A DNA stretch of 64,000 nt from Trogon surrucura (taxonomy: Eukaryota; Chordata; Aves; Trogoniformes; Trogonidae): contig CM036617.1 of assembly GCA_020746105.1 (NCBI GenBank), positions 172,822,412 through 172,886,411 of the forward strand, written 5' to 3'. The notes below the pieces were generated by a model. That model saw only the letters and a list, made by a program, of their open reading frames with translations. It ran no database searches and was not told the DNA's origin. Below, one piece after another: positions 1-13,834 of the stretch. A program made the position numbers and the translations under genes. The stretch's first letter is position 1. Each line of letters begins with the position of its first letter.

Positions 1-3000
1 AATTTTTAACATTTGGTATTATTTTTCAAAAGTCATTTGGGCAGATTGCATCATCTACAGTACTTATTAAACTGCTTCTCTTCATGTACAGCTGACTTTT
101 GTGTAAAATTAATGCATTAAAACCATTGCAGCTTAAAAATTGCAGACTGTTATTCAAGCAGAGCTAGAGGTCACCATCAACTTTTCTCAGTATGGTCCCT
201 GAACATGGGAAGATATATTTATGAGACAAACATCTTTTGACTCTGAACTACAGGTTGTCACTATCCAGCGTGCTGCTTCATATGTATTTTAACGCTAGTC
301 AGGAAATTAAATTGTTGAGACAGCTGATGAAATCAAAATACTAGTGAATCTCATTTAGGAAGAGAGACCTCAGTTCTTCTGCCAAGCCAATAGCAAAATC
401 TGCTGCAATACTTCTAAGGGTAAGATGCATTCACATTGCGATAGTAAAGAGTGTCTCACACGGCTTTATGGAATGAACAAAGTAACAAAAATAACACTTT
501 GATTTGCAAAAGGTGGCTAGTGGCAACTTCTTAACTACCTGCATTCCTTGTTCCAAACCATAATTAGAGAGTCTCATCAGAAGCTCTGTAGATTCAGTCA
601 CATGGCCTAATAATGCCTGGGGACTGGTTCTGACCAGTAAGAGAGCCAGGCAGCCAGCAACCGGACCTCACTATCCTGATGCATTGCCGGCTCCGTTCTT
701 CTCGCCTTCGCATATGAAGATGAAATCAGTTTTCGTTAGTTTAATTGCCTTTTAATTGTGAAGATTTTCCCTGCAAACTCACTTGCCACTAGATGCCACT
801 AAAAGTCAAACGGGCTGCACAGGAGGCTGTGAGCCACCGATAGAGGGTGTTGGACTAATAGTTCCTTTCCTTGGTGTCCAGAAGATGCAGATCTCCAAAG
901 CCGAGGGGAGGTGAGCAGAAGTCACTCTTCTACTGCACTTGGCTAAAAAATGGATGGAGCTAAGCACATCAATTTTCACAATCTCTGGGGCTAATTTAAT
1001 GAATTATCAAATTCCTCTAAGCCATAAAGAAATGAATTAAGGAAAACATATCAGGCAATTCCTGTAGGGCCACAGCTTCTGGAGAAAATCATTCCACCGG
1101 GGTGGAAGGAAGCACAAGAAAGACAGTGATCTCTCTCAAATTGAGAGAGGTGCTAGTTCTTCTTCAGCATTTTTTAGCCTACAACAGAGCATTTTTTTTT
1201 ATTTGGCCCATACCTGGGGTACCCCTGTGGGAAATTGTTTTTTTTGCTAGAATTCAAGATTTCAGACATTGCTTTTCTATAATCTATCTGAGAGGCTATG
1301 ACAATTAATGTTGATGCTATCAACATTATGTTGTTTATTTGTTTGAACTTGAAAATAATTTGGCGATATTTACATGCTGCAAAGGCAGTGTGCAGAGATT
1401 GGAAATCTCACGAATGTTTGTCAAACGGCTGAGTGTACCACCATTTTGAACGAACCTAAAAAATTCTGTTACCCATGAATTCTTCTCAACTCTGCTGGCT
1501 TAAACAGAGTCAATCCTTTTTCAGAATATGTTATTAATGAAGTATAAAACTCTGTGTTTGCTAATGATTCTTTGTATGGATTGTGAAGCACTGCAAAGCA
1601 ATATTCAGTCTTATTAGCTACTATTTTTCTGATTACATTGCATTTCAACACAAGTCTTACCTTCATAAAATATACTGTGATTGGTTTCATGTCATGCCTT
1701 CTGGGTACTGGCTTGTCAAATAATTTAAATACGAAGTGAATGAGCAGATTAATTTTTGCAATGTGGAAAAAGGATTTCATAGGGATATACTTTGTTGTGT
1801 TTGTGTGAGAGACAAATATGCATTATTATTTCCTCAATTTCCTTGGTAAATGTGCAGTAGTTTTAGGATATGCTTGAATAACCTCCCTGTATAAGTCAAA
1901 GGAGCAGCTCATCAAATATGAATGTGTCTGTAGTTTACAGCAGTGACAGTAAAGGTTTTCTTTTGTAGAGTAGCGTATTCTCCGGCACTATGGCAATCCG
2001 CTGCACTCACATAAACTTCCCATCTGCAAGTTGATTCATGCAAATCGTTCTGCTTCCCTGCACTTTAGGTGATGAAATTATGCCCTGAAACTACTGATCA
2101 GGCAGACCTCAGAAAAGCTTTGCTTTGTGGTCTAACAATACCAGTGGTTGTGACTTAAAAGGGAGAGACGGGAATAAACTTCTCATGGAGGAAACACTTA
2201 ACTGGCAGAATATGTAGAAAGAAGAAGAAAAGTAGAAAGCAATAACAGTTTAAGTCCCTTGCATGAGGATTATTTTTTGTTTTGTGTTATTCCCTTTCTT
2301 GCTTTGGAGGTGTTTTTTTTAAAAGCTGGAAATGTTTGAAAATTACACCAACCTCCCAAAAAGTATTTTAGTTTGGGAAAAAATAAAGAGGTAAAAGATC
2401 TTTTCCTTCCTTCAATGTGGGACTAAAGGTATATATTGTCTCCATGTGGAGATCAGTCTTTTATTACAGTGCTTTGGCACAGGACATTATATGTAATAAG
2501 GATTATTTGGAGCTTTTACGGCATTTGACCTTGTTACATGTAGCAGAGATATCAAGACCGCACCTGTTGTTTATGTCAGTTCAACAAATTATTTGGCTTT
2601 GGTGAAGAGAAGAGGAAACACAGCTAAACAAATTTCACATTCAGCACCTAAAAGGTGTCTTTTTCATCCTTGTGAGGAAAAAAGGATGTACACTGCTGTT
2701 GCTTCTCATCATGGCTCTCATGTTAGGAGACATCAGCTTGGCTGAGTAGGGGGTCCTGATGTATCTAGCCAGTTTTACTAAACCTACCTGCAAAGCCTCT
2801 CACTGCTGACATATCACAGAACCATCGTTCCTATTTGTATCTGCATTATTGCTGCAGCAGGGTGCAGGCAGGGATTTAGGGCCACGTTTTAAGCCGTGTG
2901 CTTGCTCTCTTAAGTCACAGCTGGATACAAGGGATAAGAGTGTGTACGCTAGCACCCTGAATAGGAGAGTGGAAAAATCGCTTCAATGTCGCAGTCTCTG

Positions 3001-3864
3001 CAGATTCCCTTTCTTGGTGCACAACAATTATCTCAATCTGATGGGATGACATCACCACTCAGTCAACTAAAAGTGGCTAGATCAAGGGGCTTTGTGTGCT
3101 TTTTTGTTCCCAGTGTAATGAGGTCATACCTTCACTGTAGAGAGTTTGGCAGATGTCTATGTAATTTTATCTATGACAATTACAGGCAAAAGAAAGCCTA
3201 AGGTAGTATTGCCTTCAAGGCACCTCAACAATTGTCTCAGGCTAACAGAGGCAAAAGATCTCATTGAAAAAATGAAAGAACAAACTATTTTATACCTCTA
3301 GAAAGAAATAACGATTCACCCTCACAATTTCATTTTAGATTTTGTGGTTATAGCAAAGTCATGAGTTGAGACTGTTTAATGATTGTCGTTTAACTTTCAT
3401 AGAGTCCAGGGGTGTGTAACGAGAATGAACTGCAGTTTAAAAAATAAGAGCTATACAGAAAGACCAGAGGAATTGTATTCATTTTGTCTATAAAAATAAA
3501 TGACTGTGGAAAGAAAGGTGGGCTAAGTGTTTTCACATATTTAAAGGTAACTGCCAAAGGACGAGAATATAAACTACACTCCTCATTCTCTGAAAATAGA
3601 ACTAGAGGTAATAAGCATAAATTGTAGCAAGGAAGAGTTATATTAGACATTATGAAAAAAAACCCCAAACAGTACGAACTGTCTGATGGTTATTTATTAG
3701 AATAGTTTGCCCTGGGATTGTGGAATTACTATCACTGCACGGCTTTAGGAACAAGTAAGGTAGTCATCTTTCAGGAATGGTTCAGAAGCAGCAGATCTTG
3801 TCTTTGGGTAGAGGGATAAACTAAACAACTTACAATGTCATGTCTAACCTTACTCTCTATAATT

Positions 3865-4025
3865 CCACAGTTGGCCTGGTCAGAAGCTGCAGAAGCTGGT
3901 GTAGCGTATACTGTCAGAAGCTGGCGTGGTATCTCTGCCAGCGTAGTGTATCCAATGTAGGATAGCTGGCATATAATACATCTGGCAAGTACTGCTGGCT
4001 CAGTGTATCTGCCAGCTCCCATATA
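3865..4025. repeat. imperfect short repeats around CAGAAGCTGG
   Basis: The motif CAGAAGCTG(G/C) recurs about every 10-30 bases, mixed with TGCCAG, GCTGGC and AGTGTAT words, partly in inverted order. This gives a diverged, low-order repeat patch. No period is clean enough for a named satellite, and it may be a decayed transposon end. Confidence 0.35.
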
Positions 4026-5163
4026 TACTATGGCAAGAATTTAATATTTAATTCATTTGCAAAAACACTGCATAGGAGGCAGAGAGGGAGAAGGAAGAAA
4101 CTCTAAGAGGACAAATAAAGGTCTTCATGAAAATGTTAGGTCCTACTAACATTTTTTTCAGACAGGGGAAACTTTCACAGAGTTGATTCTCTGAAGTGCC
4201 CTAACAGGAGAAGTGATTAGGTTTTCCAGCTGAAGAGTTTGTTCCTGTCTGTCTGCACACAGAAAAGTTTCAACTGCCCACTGGCTTGTCAGCTAATCTA
4301 GTAGCAGGAAAGATTAATGTGAGGCAACCACCAGCACTTTGTCCTGTCCAGCAGCCTCCTCAGCAACCACCTTAAGCGTGAGGAGCTCACAATCTCACAC
4401 CACAGGAATGGGGAGGCACTTGACTGAGCTTTGGCTAAAGGCTAAATTACAATACAAGGGCTTGCTCTCAGCAGAACTTGTTCATCTCTCTACATCTTGC
4501 ACAGCATGGACAGCCTGCTATGATTGCAATAGCCCAACAGACATACTGGCATTTTAAAGGAGATCTTTCTTTTAGTTCTGCTACTGGAGTGTGTAACTCA
4601 GCCTCAGTGGGCGATTGCCTTGATGACTCTAACAGTATCACACTCATACCTTGACAAAGACAGTACTGTAAATTGAGGCATGCATTCATGCATATTCAAC
4701 TGATTAACTGTGTTTCTATTTAGTTATGCCTTTATTTGTAAAGAATTGACAGAAAGACAATAAAAATGAAACATTAATTTAATACTTAAATTTTTATCCC
4801 TGTCTGATCACCATCTTGTGTTTCATGACAATGAAGTGGAAGCAGAAGTCTCTGTGTCAGCAAAAGCTGGAGGTGTAACAGCATCAGTGCTCCCCAGTGG
4901 GGAGGAGATTCAGCTACTGCTGTTACAAACATTTGGAAAAGCACCTGACAGAAGTCTCTCCCAGCTTCTTCTTTATCTATTTGGTTACATAAAAGGCTCA
5001 CCTGAGTCATAACCTTCAAATCTAGGTGCTCTTTAAACACCACACACAGAAAAAAAACTACAAAGGCCATTCGAACATATATATAATCAGTCTGTACTGA
5101 TGAGATGTACTTTCGTATGTGTTCAGTGTATTTGGTCAAAATTGGGAAGTCCAGCTTTCTCAA

Positions 5164-5345
5164 GCTATGTGTGTGTATATATATGTGTATATGAATGTGT
5201 GTGTGTTTATATATACACAAGTGCATATATACAAACAGAAAGCATGCACAACATAAGGCACAATTTCCTAGTCATAATTTATTTAAATCTGTACATACAA
5301 CTATATATACAGTTATGCATATATAAACCATATATGCAATAAAAT
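5164..5345. repeat. TG/TA-rich microsatellite
   Basis: Alternating TGTGTG and TATATA runs, with interspersed CATATA, give a purine-pyrimidine alternating tract. A minus-strand open frame through the same bases translates to His/Ile/Tyr repeats; that is a product of the repeat and not a protein. Confidence 0.85.
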
Positions 5346-5934
5346 TTGAAAGCTAACACCTATTTGAACATTATTTTTCCTCCAGATCACTCTTACTTCC
5401 AAAAATTTTTCAAAGGATCCAGCCTCAGAAATTGTTTTGCATAATTTCATGAGACTTTATTGACCAGTCCTTGCAGTATGCTTCCTGCCTTTTCAAAACA
5501 CTGAAGTCTGTACAAGAGTCTGTTCTGGTTTTCTGTCCGCTCTGGGTTCTTCCCCAGCGCCATAAAAATCAGGTCTACTTTCAATCAAATATTGGATGAT
5601 GTTTCTGATAGGGTCATCTTATTAGACAGAGGGACAGGGAGCTGGATCATATTTTTTTTCAAGTACCTTTTTCATTGAAAGACGCACTTCTGGGACAACC
5701 AATAATCAATGTAGATTTAGGTCAGTATCTTCTTATAACTTTAACCAAAAGCAGAACTTACAAAATCATTTTTGAACAGACTTCATGTCGGGTTGAAAGA
5801 AATAGCTCAGGAATATTGAAACCAACTGTTCCTACCATTTGCAGCATATTTCGTTTTCAGCCACTTGTAATAAAATGAAAGACACAAAGCGCAAACTTAA
5901 TAAAGTATGGGTGGAAAAGGGGCCTATCGCTTTT

Positions 5935-6015
5935 GAGCAGTAGCTCACTGCTTAGAATAGAGAGGGCAAGAGACAAGTATTCGATTCACTTCTTGCTTCA
6001 AATCCCACCTTTCAG
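5935..6015 (+). repeat. possible tRNA-derived SINE core (degenerate)
   Basis: TAGCTCACTGC at 5941-5951 resembles a pol III A box, and GTATTCGATTC at 5977-5987 resembles a B box. The spacing of roughly 36 bases is normal for tRNA genes and tRNA-derived SINEs. The sequence between them does not fold into a clear cloverleaf, so a working tRNA gene is not supported. It most resembles the head of an old amniote tRNA-SINE, but I cannot assign a family. Confidence 0.3.
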
Positions 6016-9000
6016 TGCCTGATAAGACTACATAATAGGCTGTTCCAGAAGGTTTTGCAAGGACAGTGTGAGCAGCCAAGGTGATTTTTGTCTGCCCAAA
6101 TGTAGATATCTGTCATATAAATGTACACATCTGAGTTGTTCATTCTACGTTTCCATTATAACCAAGGGAGATAAATAGGCATATCCAGAGTGCAGTTCAC
6201 CTTATTTATCTCATGCCTGAGTCCATGTCTAAACTAATCAGATTAATTCAACCTATTTAATGTCATTTCTCTCTGTTGATCATAAAGGGAATCTAGAGGA
6301 CTAGTGCAATACACAAAACTTATCTGTTAAAATCTGCAGAGATGACTCACATCTCACTCCAAATATGGATTGATCTGTAGTGTTCTAACAGCCCTGCTAA
6401 TAATCTGACCAAGTATCGTCCAGGTACCCATTCACTCTCTCCTGACCTAGACTAGCCTTTGAACACTAAACATAGAGGGGCTGGTGAAAACCTTAAATGT
6501 TAAGTTAGTATGGTTACTTTTTGTACTGTAACTCAAACTGCTGCACTTGGCCAGCCACATGATTCTAAATATTAGTTTAATTGAGATAGATCCAAGAAGA
6601 TGGTGGATGATTATTCTAACCTAATTCAGTCCCGACACTAGGCTTCACATGAAACCTGATATGAACTGCTCATAGAGCACTCCTTCGGGATGCAGATGTT
6701 ATGTTTAAACACCCATCCTTTACTATTGGCCTTACATTATAACATGGAGACATAAATTTACTGTAGATTAAATCCCAGACAGGAATGAGTAAACAGAGAG
6801 AATGTTTACTGGTGAACAACCTTGGTTAGTGTGAGTTCTACTACTCATTCTGTATCTATACACACACTGCAAAGTGGGTGAGGCACATTTCAGGGGGGAA
6901 TGCTAAATTTTAACTTATGAGAGGCTAATTCAAAGTGCTTGATCCAGCAAACAGGAAAGAGCTGACTGGGAAAGGGACCACTTTGAAACTGGTTTCAGAA
7001 GAGCAAGTTGGTTCAAAACAATGACTTGGTAGGGCTGGTTGAACTGCCCACCTTAAAAGATAAAGCCTTTAAACACATACAAAAGGCACATACAAAAAAA
7101 TGTAGAAACTATCAAAACATTTTGTATTTAAATGATCTTGTTGCAGAATCCTGGTGAATTCTATTTTAACTAAAGACAAATTGACTTTTCTTCTTTTTTT
7201 CCCAAATTGGTTCTTTATAGGATTTGGAGATATTTTTCCTTGTTTCCATGGTATTTATTATCGAGCCATTTGCTTTCTATTCTGGGTTGAGCACAGAATG
7301 AAAAGTCTGAGTGCTGGGGCTAGATTACTACTTGCTGTAAATCAGGACAGTAGTATCAACTTCAATGAAGTCACTGTTTATTTATATCATCTGACCTTTG
7401 AAATTTTATGATGTAGAACATTATGAGGAAACCTTGGAAAGGAAGTCCTTGGTTTGTTAGGCATCTTTGTATTTATTTGTATTGACTTTCAAAATAAATG
7501 GATGGTATAAGGCAAAAAAATATACTGCCAGAATTCAGTCACTTCATGCATTATAAAGAAGGTAAAATAAGGACGGGCTGGACAGCTCCAGTCTCATTGA
7601 ACAAATAGTAAATGGGAGAACACAACAATGCTTTCATTTTCACAGAATTTACATATGTTTTATACATTTTTATCCCTTTTCAGTGGAAGGCCCTACAGGT
7701 TAGGTGCTCCAGCACTCAGCACAGGCAGTATGTGCCTTTCATCTGCGCAGATACCCAGGCCAGAGAAAACCTACATTCAGCGATTTGCACTATTGCAGAC
7801 TAAATCAAATCAACAGTTCTTTTTTTTTTTTTTCCTTAACCTCCCACCTCAAAAAATCTAGTCTGAGAGATTTCTACTTTGAGACATGCTCAAATGGACA
7901 ACTTGCCCACCAGTGTGCTTATTTACCACTATGTGAACTGCTTCCCATTTGTAATGTTATAACATCCCTATGGCAACTGCAGCACTTGCTTACATGGGAA
8001 AGTCATTTTAGAAAAGTATTGAATTTATTTTTAGCTTCTTTTAGTGAAATCTAGCAGCTGGAAATGAAGTGAGCCAGCATCATGTTACTAGCCAGGGCTT
8101 TGCAGAAGGAAGAACTATTGGTTTCAATAATACTATTTTCATTATTACTTAATTCTTTACTATGCAAAATACTTGGGTCCTCTCTCTTTCCATTTTTGAC
8201 AATTAAAATCAATATAAATTTTATCAAAGGGCTCATTAAGATTGAAACTGGAATGTAAGATGCCATGACACCATCATAATTATTTTGAATCTGATATTTA
8301 TTATTGACCTTAATTCCAAGTTGCTTGATCATAACAAAATTGAAAATTGTAGTTGAAATTGTGATAACAATGATAAATTGTGAAAAAAAAATAAGGAAAA
8401 TACTTATTTTGTGAAAAGGAATATTAATTTCCTCAGCTTATGTGTGTCTCACAGATTTGTGTGTTTAGGATTAGCAATAATGAAAAAACAGTATCAGCTC
8501 AGGGGTCACTTTTCCTCTTCCGTTTTCAGGCCAAAAAGAAATTTGAAGCCACACTCTGTCTTCAGTGTATATTGTGATAAAGTAATGAAAATTAACCACA
8601 AACTTCAGACCCCATGAAATGCATAGGACATTATATTCACAAGTTTGTGTTTTATTAATCGTAGAAAGAGAATTCCCATTCAGTTTTGCCTTAATCAGAG
8701 AGAGTACGATTACTAAAATGACCATCTTGCAAACCACAAATTCTAGCTATTTCTCTCTCCTGCCATTGGTATTAAGCCACCTATCACACATATTTCTTAT
8801 CACACTCTCTTTCCGAAGTGCTGTGAGCATATTTGCTGCATTCTATTTTAAAAGTAACCATGAGAATGCTACAAACCCTAACCTACTTTCCTGGGAAATA
8901 AATTAATTCATTTACTTGTGTATCTTCATAGGTAAAAAGTCAGATAGGGAACAAAAGCTGCCCGGCACTGTGGTAGGCGTTGCTGTAATGCTTCTAAGAG

Positions 9001-9088
9001 CACCCTCCTAGTTGGTAAACTCATATTGTCAATGTAAGAGCTGAAGAGGCTGCGCAGCAATCAGACAGAGGAAGGTTAAGCTCCTGCA

Positions 9089-9445
9089 TCAGGTGTCACA
9101 AGTGGTCTGAGCACTGAGATACTTTAGCCAGCCCACCAGAAGGAATAGGTAGAAGAACGTGTCTGAAATCCTTTTTCGTAGATGAACATAAAGACCTCTT
9201 GTGACAGCAAGTTCCAAAAGTTCAATACCTGCTGTGCAAAGAAGTACTTCCTTCTTAGTTATTTTAAACTCGCCTCCTACTAGTGTCATTGAGTGCCCTC
9301 TGTTTCCAGTGTTGTGGGATTTGGTAAACAGCAGTTCTGCAGTCACCTTACCCTCAGCCTTCACAAATTTTAAACCTCAGTTTGTCGTGTCTCAGCCTTC
9401 TCTGCTCTGAAGCAGAGCTTCAACTATTCAGTCTCTTAGAAGATG
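9089..9445 (-). mobile_element. ancient CR1-type LINE 3' fragment
   Basis: On the minus strand this encodes a decayed version of the C-terminal end of a CR1 reverse-transcriptase polyprotein. The recognisable block is NRGHSMTLVGGEFKITKKE, then LLCTAGIELLELAV, which matches the family pattern 'GHS..L.GG.FK..KKEY.LCTA.I.LW..L'. It is far more diverged than the other CR1 copies here and has no intact 3' octamer tail, so it is an old insertion, probably predating the bird-specific CR1 subfamilies. There is no functional coding capacity. Confidence 0.65.
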
Positions 9446-12400
9446 GCAGCTCCATCTCCTAATCGTCATACCTTTGGTTTCCAGATACCCTCCAGGATTC
9501 CTGAGTCTTCATGTTTTAGACCTCCTAAAGGACTAACTTCAATAGGCAAGCTAAAAATTTCTCATCCATCCCATCAGAACCTGGTCATTAGAGTCCTGTT
9601 CTGGAAATACCAAGCTAGAAAGGCTTCATAAAGGCTTTCAGCTTCTCCATGGAAATCCTTATTTGAAAGCCACATGGCAACAATGGCAACTCACTTTTGA
9701 TTTTTTCAAGCCCAATCCGTGGGTGCCTGCTCTATGCATCTTGAATCACCTTCATCAGGAACTGCCTAAATTGACTTGGCAATGACAGTAGTGTTATTAA
9801 GTCATGTCCAATAACACATGAAAGTTTTTCTGTGATTTTGGATGTTTGGTTTGTCTCGAACACTAAAGTTAAACATGGCTTTTTTGAGCCTTTCTCCCGA
9901 ATTTAAAGACCAATATGCTCCTTTAGCAACATGAATGTTTTCTTGAATGCTTGCCAGCATGCTCAGAGTCTTGCTTATTGTGCAAAAAATAACCATAATG
10001 ATTTGATATACTTGAATCCTAAGAATAAACATATTCTTTATTTTTTTCTTCTGAAAGCCCCCTCTATGTATAGATTTAGTGTGTTTCATAATGCTCTCAG
10101 CTTTTTTTTTGGCAGCTGTGCTCCAGAATATTTTTGGCAAAAACATTTACTTCTTGGCAGTAATACAAACTTTTATGAGACTATACATATTATTTCTTTT
10201 CAATTGTTCTGGGTTACTATATAAATGTGTGTGTTCCTCCCAATTATTTTTCAGTGGATGACAGTCAAAATCCTTAGCTTCCTGCATTACCAGACAAGGA
10301 ATTTCCATGCACATGCTTTTCTTGCATTCAAAAATCTATTTATCTACTCCAAGTGTTTTTGCTCATAAAGTGTAAGACAACCCTGAGAACAGTTATTTCT
10401 TTCTCAACTAAATTAGTCGAATAAACTTTCTCTCTCTGATTTTGTCAACATATTTGATATCTTTCTGGGAGTATATATTTATCATGAAAAAAAAAAGGTT
10501 AGATTTTCTCTCTTCTCCTAATGGACAATTTATTTCGATGTTCTACAGTGTCAGTTCTGCTGATAGTATTGGGAAGCAGACCAGTAAATATTAGGAAATT
10601 AACAAAATCATTAATTCACATGCATAAATACATTGTCACTTTTAATGTGTTTCATGTTAATATGCCATATTTTCCAATGGCAGATGTAGTTGTCTGTCTG
10701 GACATTATGTATTATATCTATGCAGTAACAGATTGCAGAAATTCAAAACTAATTTTGCTTCTAATTAAAACAGTGAGAGCAAAATTTTTTGACAAATACA
10801 TATTTGGAGTTACTCATCTTCCTGTTAAATTAAATCTTTTTATACATTTATTAGTTTATATATAATTTGCTTAATTATTTGCTGCAGTATTTTCGATCAA
10901 TTACAGCTTGGCTGACTATATAATTTTTCCAGTTCCCCCTTAAAAAGAAAGAGGTAGATCTGTTTGCCCTTTCCCCATCTCCTCAGTCATCCTCTACAAG
11001 ATCTGAAAAAGAGCCATCTTCAATCCTGGGACTGCTCAGTCCAGTTCTTAAAGTGTAGCTGGGAATTATACTTAATATTACTTCCTTAAGAAGCTGTCAA
11101 CTTTCCTTTCCTTGTTTTTCCTTGGACTTTCTCTGAAGGGGATATTAGTTTCCAGCTCCTCAGGGTTTATTGAAAGTTGTATTCTTAAGTCTTCTGAGTT
11201 TATTACAATTTTTCCTCAGTGATTCAGGATCACCATCATCCAGGTTGCATTCAACCTTTCTCAGTTATTCTGTAATGAAGAGAAGAAAACACTCTTCCAT
11301 TGTGTCCTTTCTGTATCAAATGCTGAGCTCTGTTAATATTAATACCTTACAAACTGTGTACTATGAACTATGCAAATGTATTGTATCATGAATTGTGAAT
11401 TATGCCAGATAAGTTAGAATGTTGATTAAGTAGTAAGGCTTCAGATCTAACTATTTATACCCCATATTTCTTGTTTGCAACAGAATCAGAAAAACTGAGT
11501 TTTCTGTTATTTGGGGTTGGATTTTTGTCATGTCTAAACCAGCTAGATTCCTTTTCTTTTTTTATTGGTTTTTTTTCAAGTTTGAACCACATTAAATTTA
11601 TCCAGCTACTAGTCTTATTTGTCCAGCCTCTTCTGTTAATAGTGGTATTTTTTCATTCTTAGTTAACAGCTGTTTCTTAAAAACTGAATCAAAACCATCT
11701 TCACTGAGGGACAGATACGCTTTTGAACTATTGTGATCATCACCCCAAAACTACAGTGAGAAGCCAAAGGTAATACAACAAAAGATTTTTTTAATAATAG
11801 TAAAATTATTTAAAAAATTATTACATTGTATTGTATTAAGATAATTTATTATGTTATCAGAAACAGAATTTTACTCATGAGAAATTAGTCATTTATTTAA
11901 AATTCTTAATTCAGAAATTGAAAATATTTTATACAGAACTCTGGATTAAGTGTGGGAGATCATAAGGGGAAACATCAGGGGATGGAATTACAATAGAATA
12001 TATATTAGGAAGATTAACCATTTAAAAATAATTGTGTAATGTAATCGAGCTGTGTAAACTCCTCTAACAGTTAACATAGAAAAAAAAAATCACCTCTGCA
12101 GATGGAACACTGAGATACATAGGTATTGTGAACCAGTCTCTGAAACTGCCTCTTTTTCTCTCAGAAATTCTCTTCAGAATTAAGCAAGTAGGATGAACAG
12201 CTCAGGCTGCATGCTATCTTTTAGACAGCTAAAATTAGGTGGGATTAGTTTGGCCTAATTAACAGCAGTTTGCAGCAAAGAAAAACAGAAGAGAAGACAC
12301 AGGTGTCCTATGACAGGAGAAATGAAAAGCAAAGAAAGAATTTGGAGGCTATAGAAAGAAAAGGTGATAAACAAAGAGGTATGATAAAAATACTGCTTCC

Positions 12401-13751
12401 CATAAGGGAAAACAAGTGCAGATTCAGTACCAGATGAGGAATTTCAAGTGGAAATTCAAGAGCCAGGGAGGGGAGAGATCAAGAATGTTTGTGCGTGCTT
12501 GAAATGAAGTAAGGGCATAGCAAGAAAGATTGAGTCATCAACATGGGTTGAAGCATGGCAGTGGTAGTTTGGAGGCAATAACAAGAGTTTTTTCTGGAAA
12601 AGTGTGAAACAGAGACAGGATGACTGTGTGGACGGGGGCAGCAGTCCATCTACAAGGGGACCAGGGCTTGATTTGATTTTAGAGAAGGCATAGAAAAGGT
12701 GGGAGAAGAAGTAGGGAGGATCGACAGGAAAAGAGTAGTGAGTTACTACAGAAGAACTTTGGAAGCTTGAAAAAAAAGAAAACCTAAAGGAAAAGCAAGG
12801 GTAGAAAATATCAAGTTGAAAAAGAGGAGTTGTCATGAAATAGAGGATTTGGACAGGTGGACAATGCCATGTGCATACAGAAGGTCTGAAAATGCTCTGA
12901 CAACAGTCTGTGGCATAGAAAAGAGATGTTTTGACCTTGGGAAACTGAGAAATGCTGTTTTAGGGGAAAAAAAACAAAAGGATATCCGGATTTCAGTATC
13001 AAGAGGAGATTAGTAGTCAAAGACATCAGATAAGAATGACCTCCTTCTGTAGAAAAACACAATTGCTTATTTTCAGCTGAAAATCAATATTTTTTAGAAG
13101 AGATGTTTTGTCGTTAAATGCTTCCTCAGTTCTCACAAAATTACTACAAAGCATGTTATATTTTCATTATATGCAATTCATAGTGATTTACTATCGGAAA
13201 ACAACAACAGATTGATTTTTTTGTCTATTACCATAATTTTAGTTTTCATTTTTATGGTACAAGATTAATTAATTAACACTAATTTTCTCCCCTTCTCTCC
13301 TCTTTTAAAAAATAGTAAAAGAGCCATGACGCAACAGTTATGTTTTGTCCTGGTTACTTTTACATTAAATGTTCTAAGATGTACACTGCAATTATGACAA
13401 AATTATGGGAAGTTAAAAGACATGAACATCAGTGATAAAAATATTATTGGTATATGTAAAAAAAGAGAAAGTACAGAAAATGGAACACAATTTGTTGCTT
13501 TTTTCATTTAAATAAGGGGTAGGAATTTTGCAACATAGGTGCTAAAGCAAAATTTAAGCCATTTTTCTTTCTATCAGTGAGGCCACAGGATTATTCTATG
13601 GAATATTGAAGCTGAAAATTATATATAAGGAGAAGATTTTTCAAAGGTACAAGCTACTTTAGAGATGTCCAAGTTTTATTTATCTTTAACAGAAACTGAG
13701 TACGGAACCAGTATCCTTACTTCTAAAAATCTTCCCAGTTTCTTCATCTCT

Positions 13752-13834
13752 ATGTGTGTATGTGTATGTGCAAATGCGTGTATTTGTAGAGTGTGTATGT
13801 ATATGTGTATGTGTATACACATATACATAAATAC
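13752..13834. repeat. TGTGTA-type microsatellite
   Basis: Runs of TGTGTATG and ATATGTGTATGTGTATACACATATACAT-type words give an imperfect TG/TA dinucleotide tract with a short palindromic end. Confidence 0.8.

Larger units (their letters stand above)
1..9088. other. AT-rich gene-free stretch
   Basis: I see no gene here. Open frames are short (mostly under 100 codons), low in complexity or unrelated to any family I know, and none comes with a convincing splice or promoter arrangement. Items inside it that deserve a name are an imperfect repeat patch near 3.86-4.02 kb, a TG/TA microsatellite near 5.16-5.34 kb, and a possible tRNA-like SINE core at 5.94 kb, listed separately. The rest is ordinary intergenic or intronic sequence for a bird. 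Confidence 0.6.
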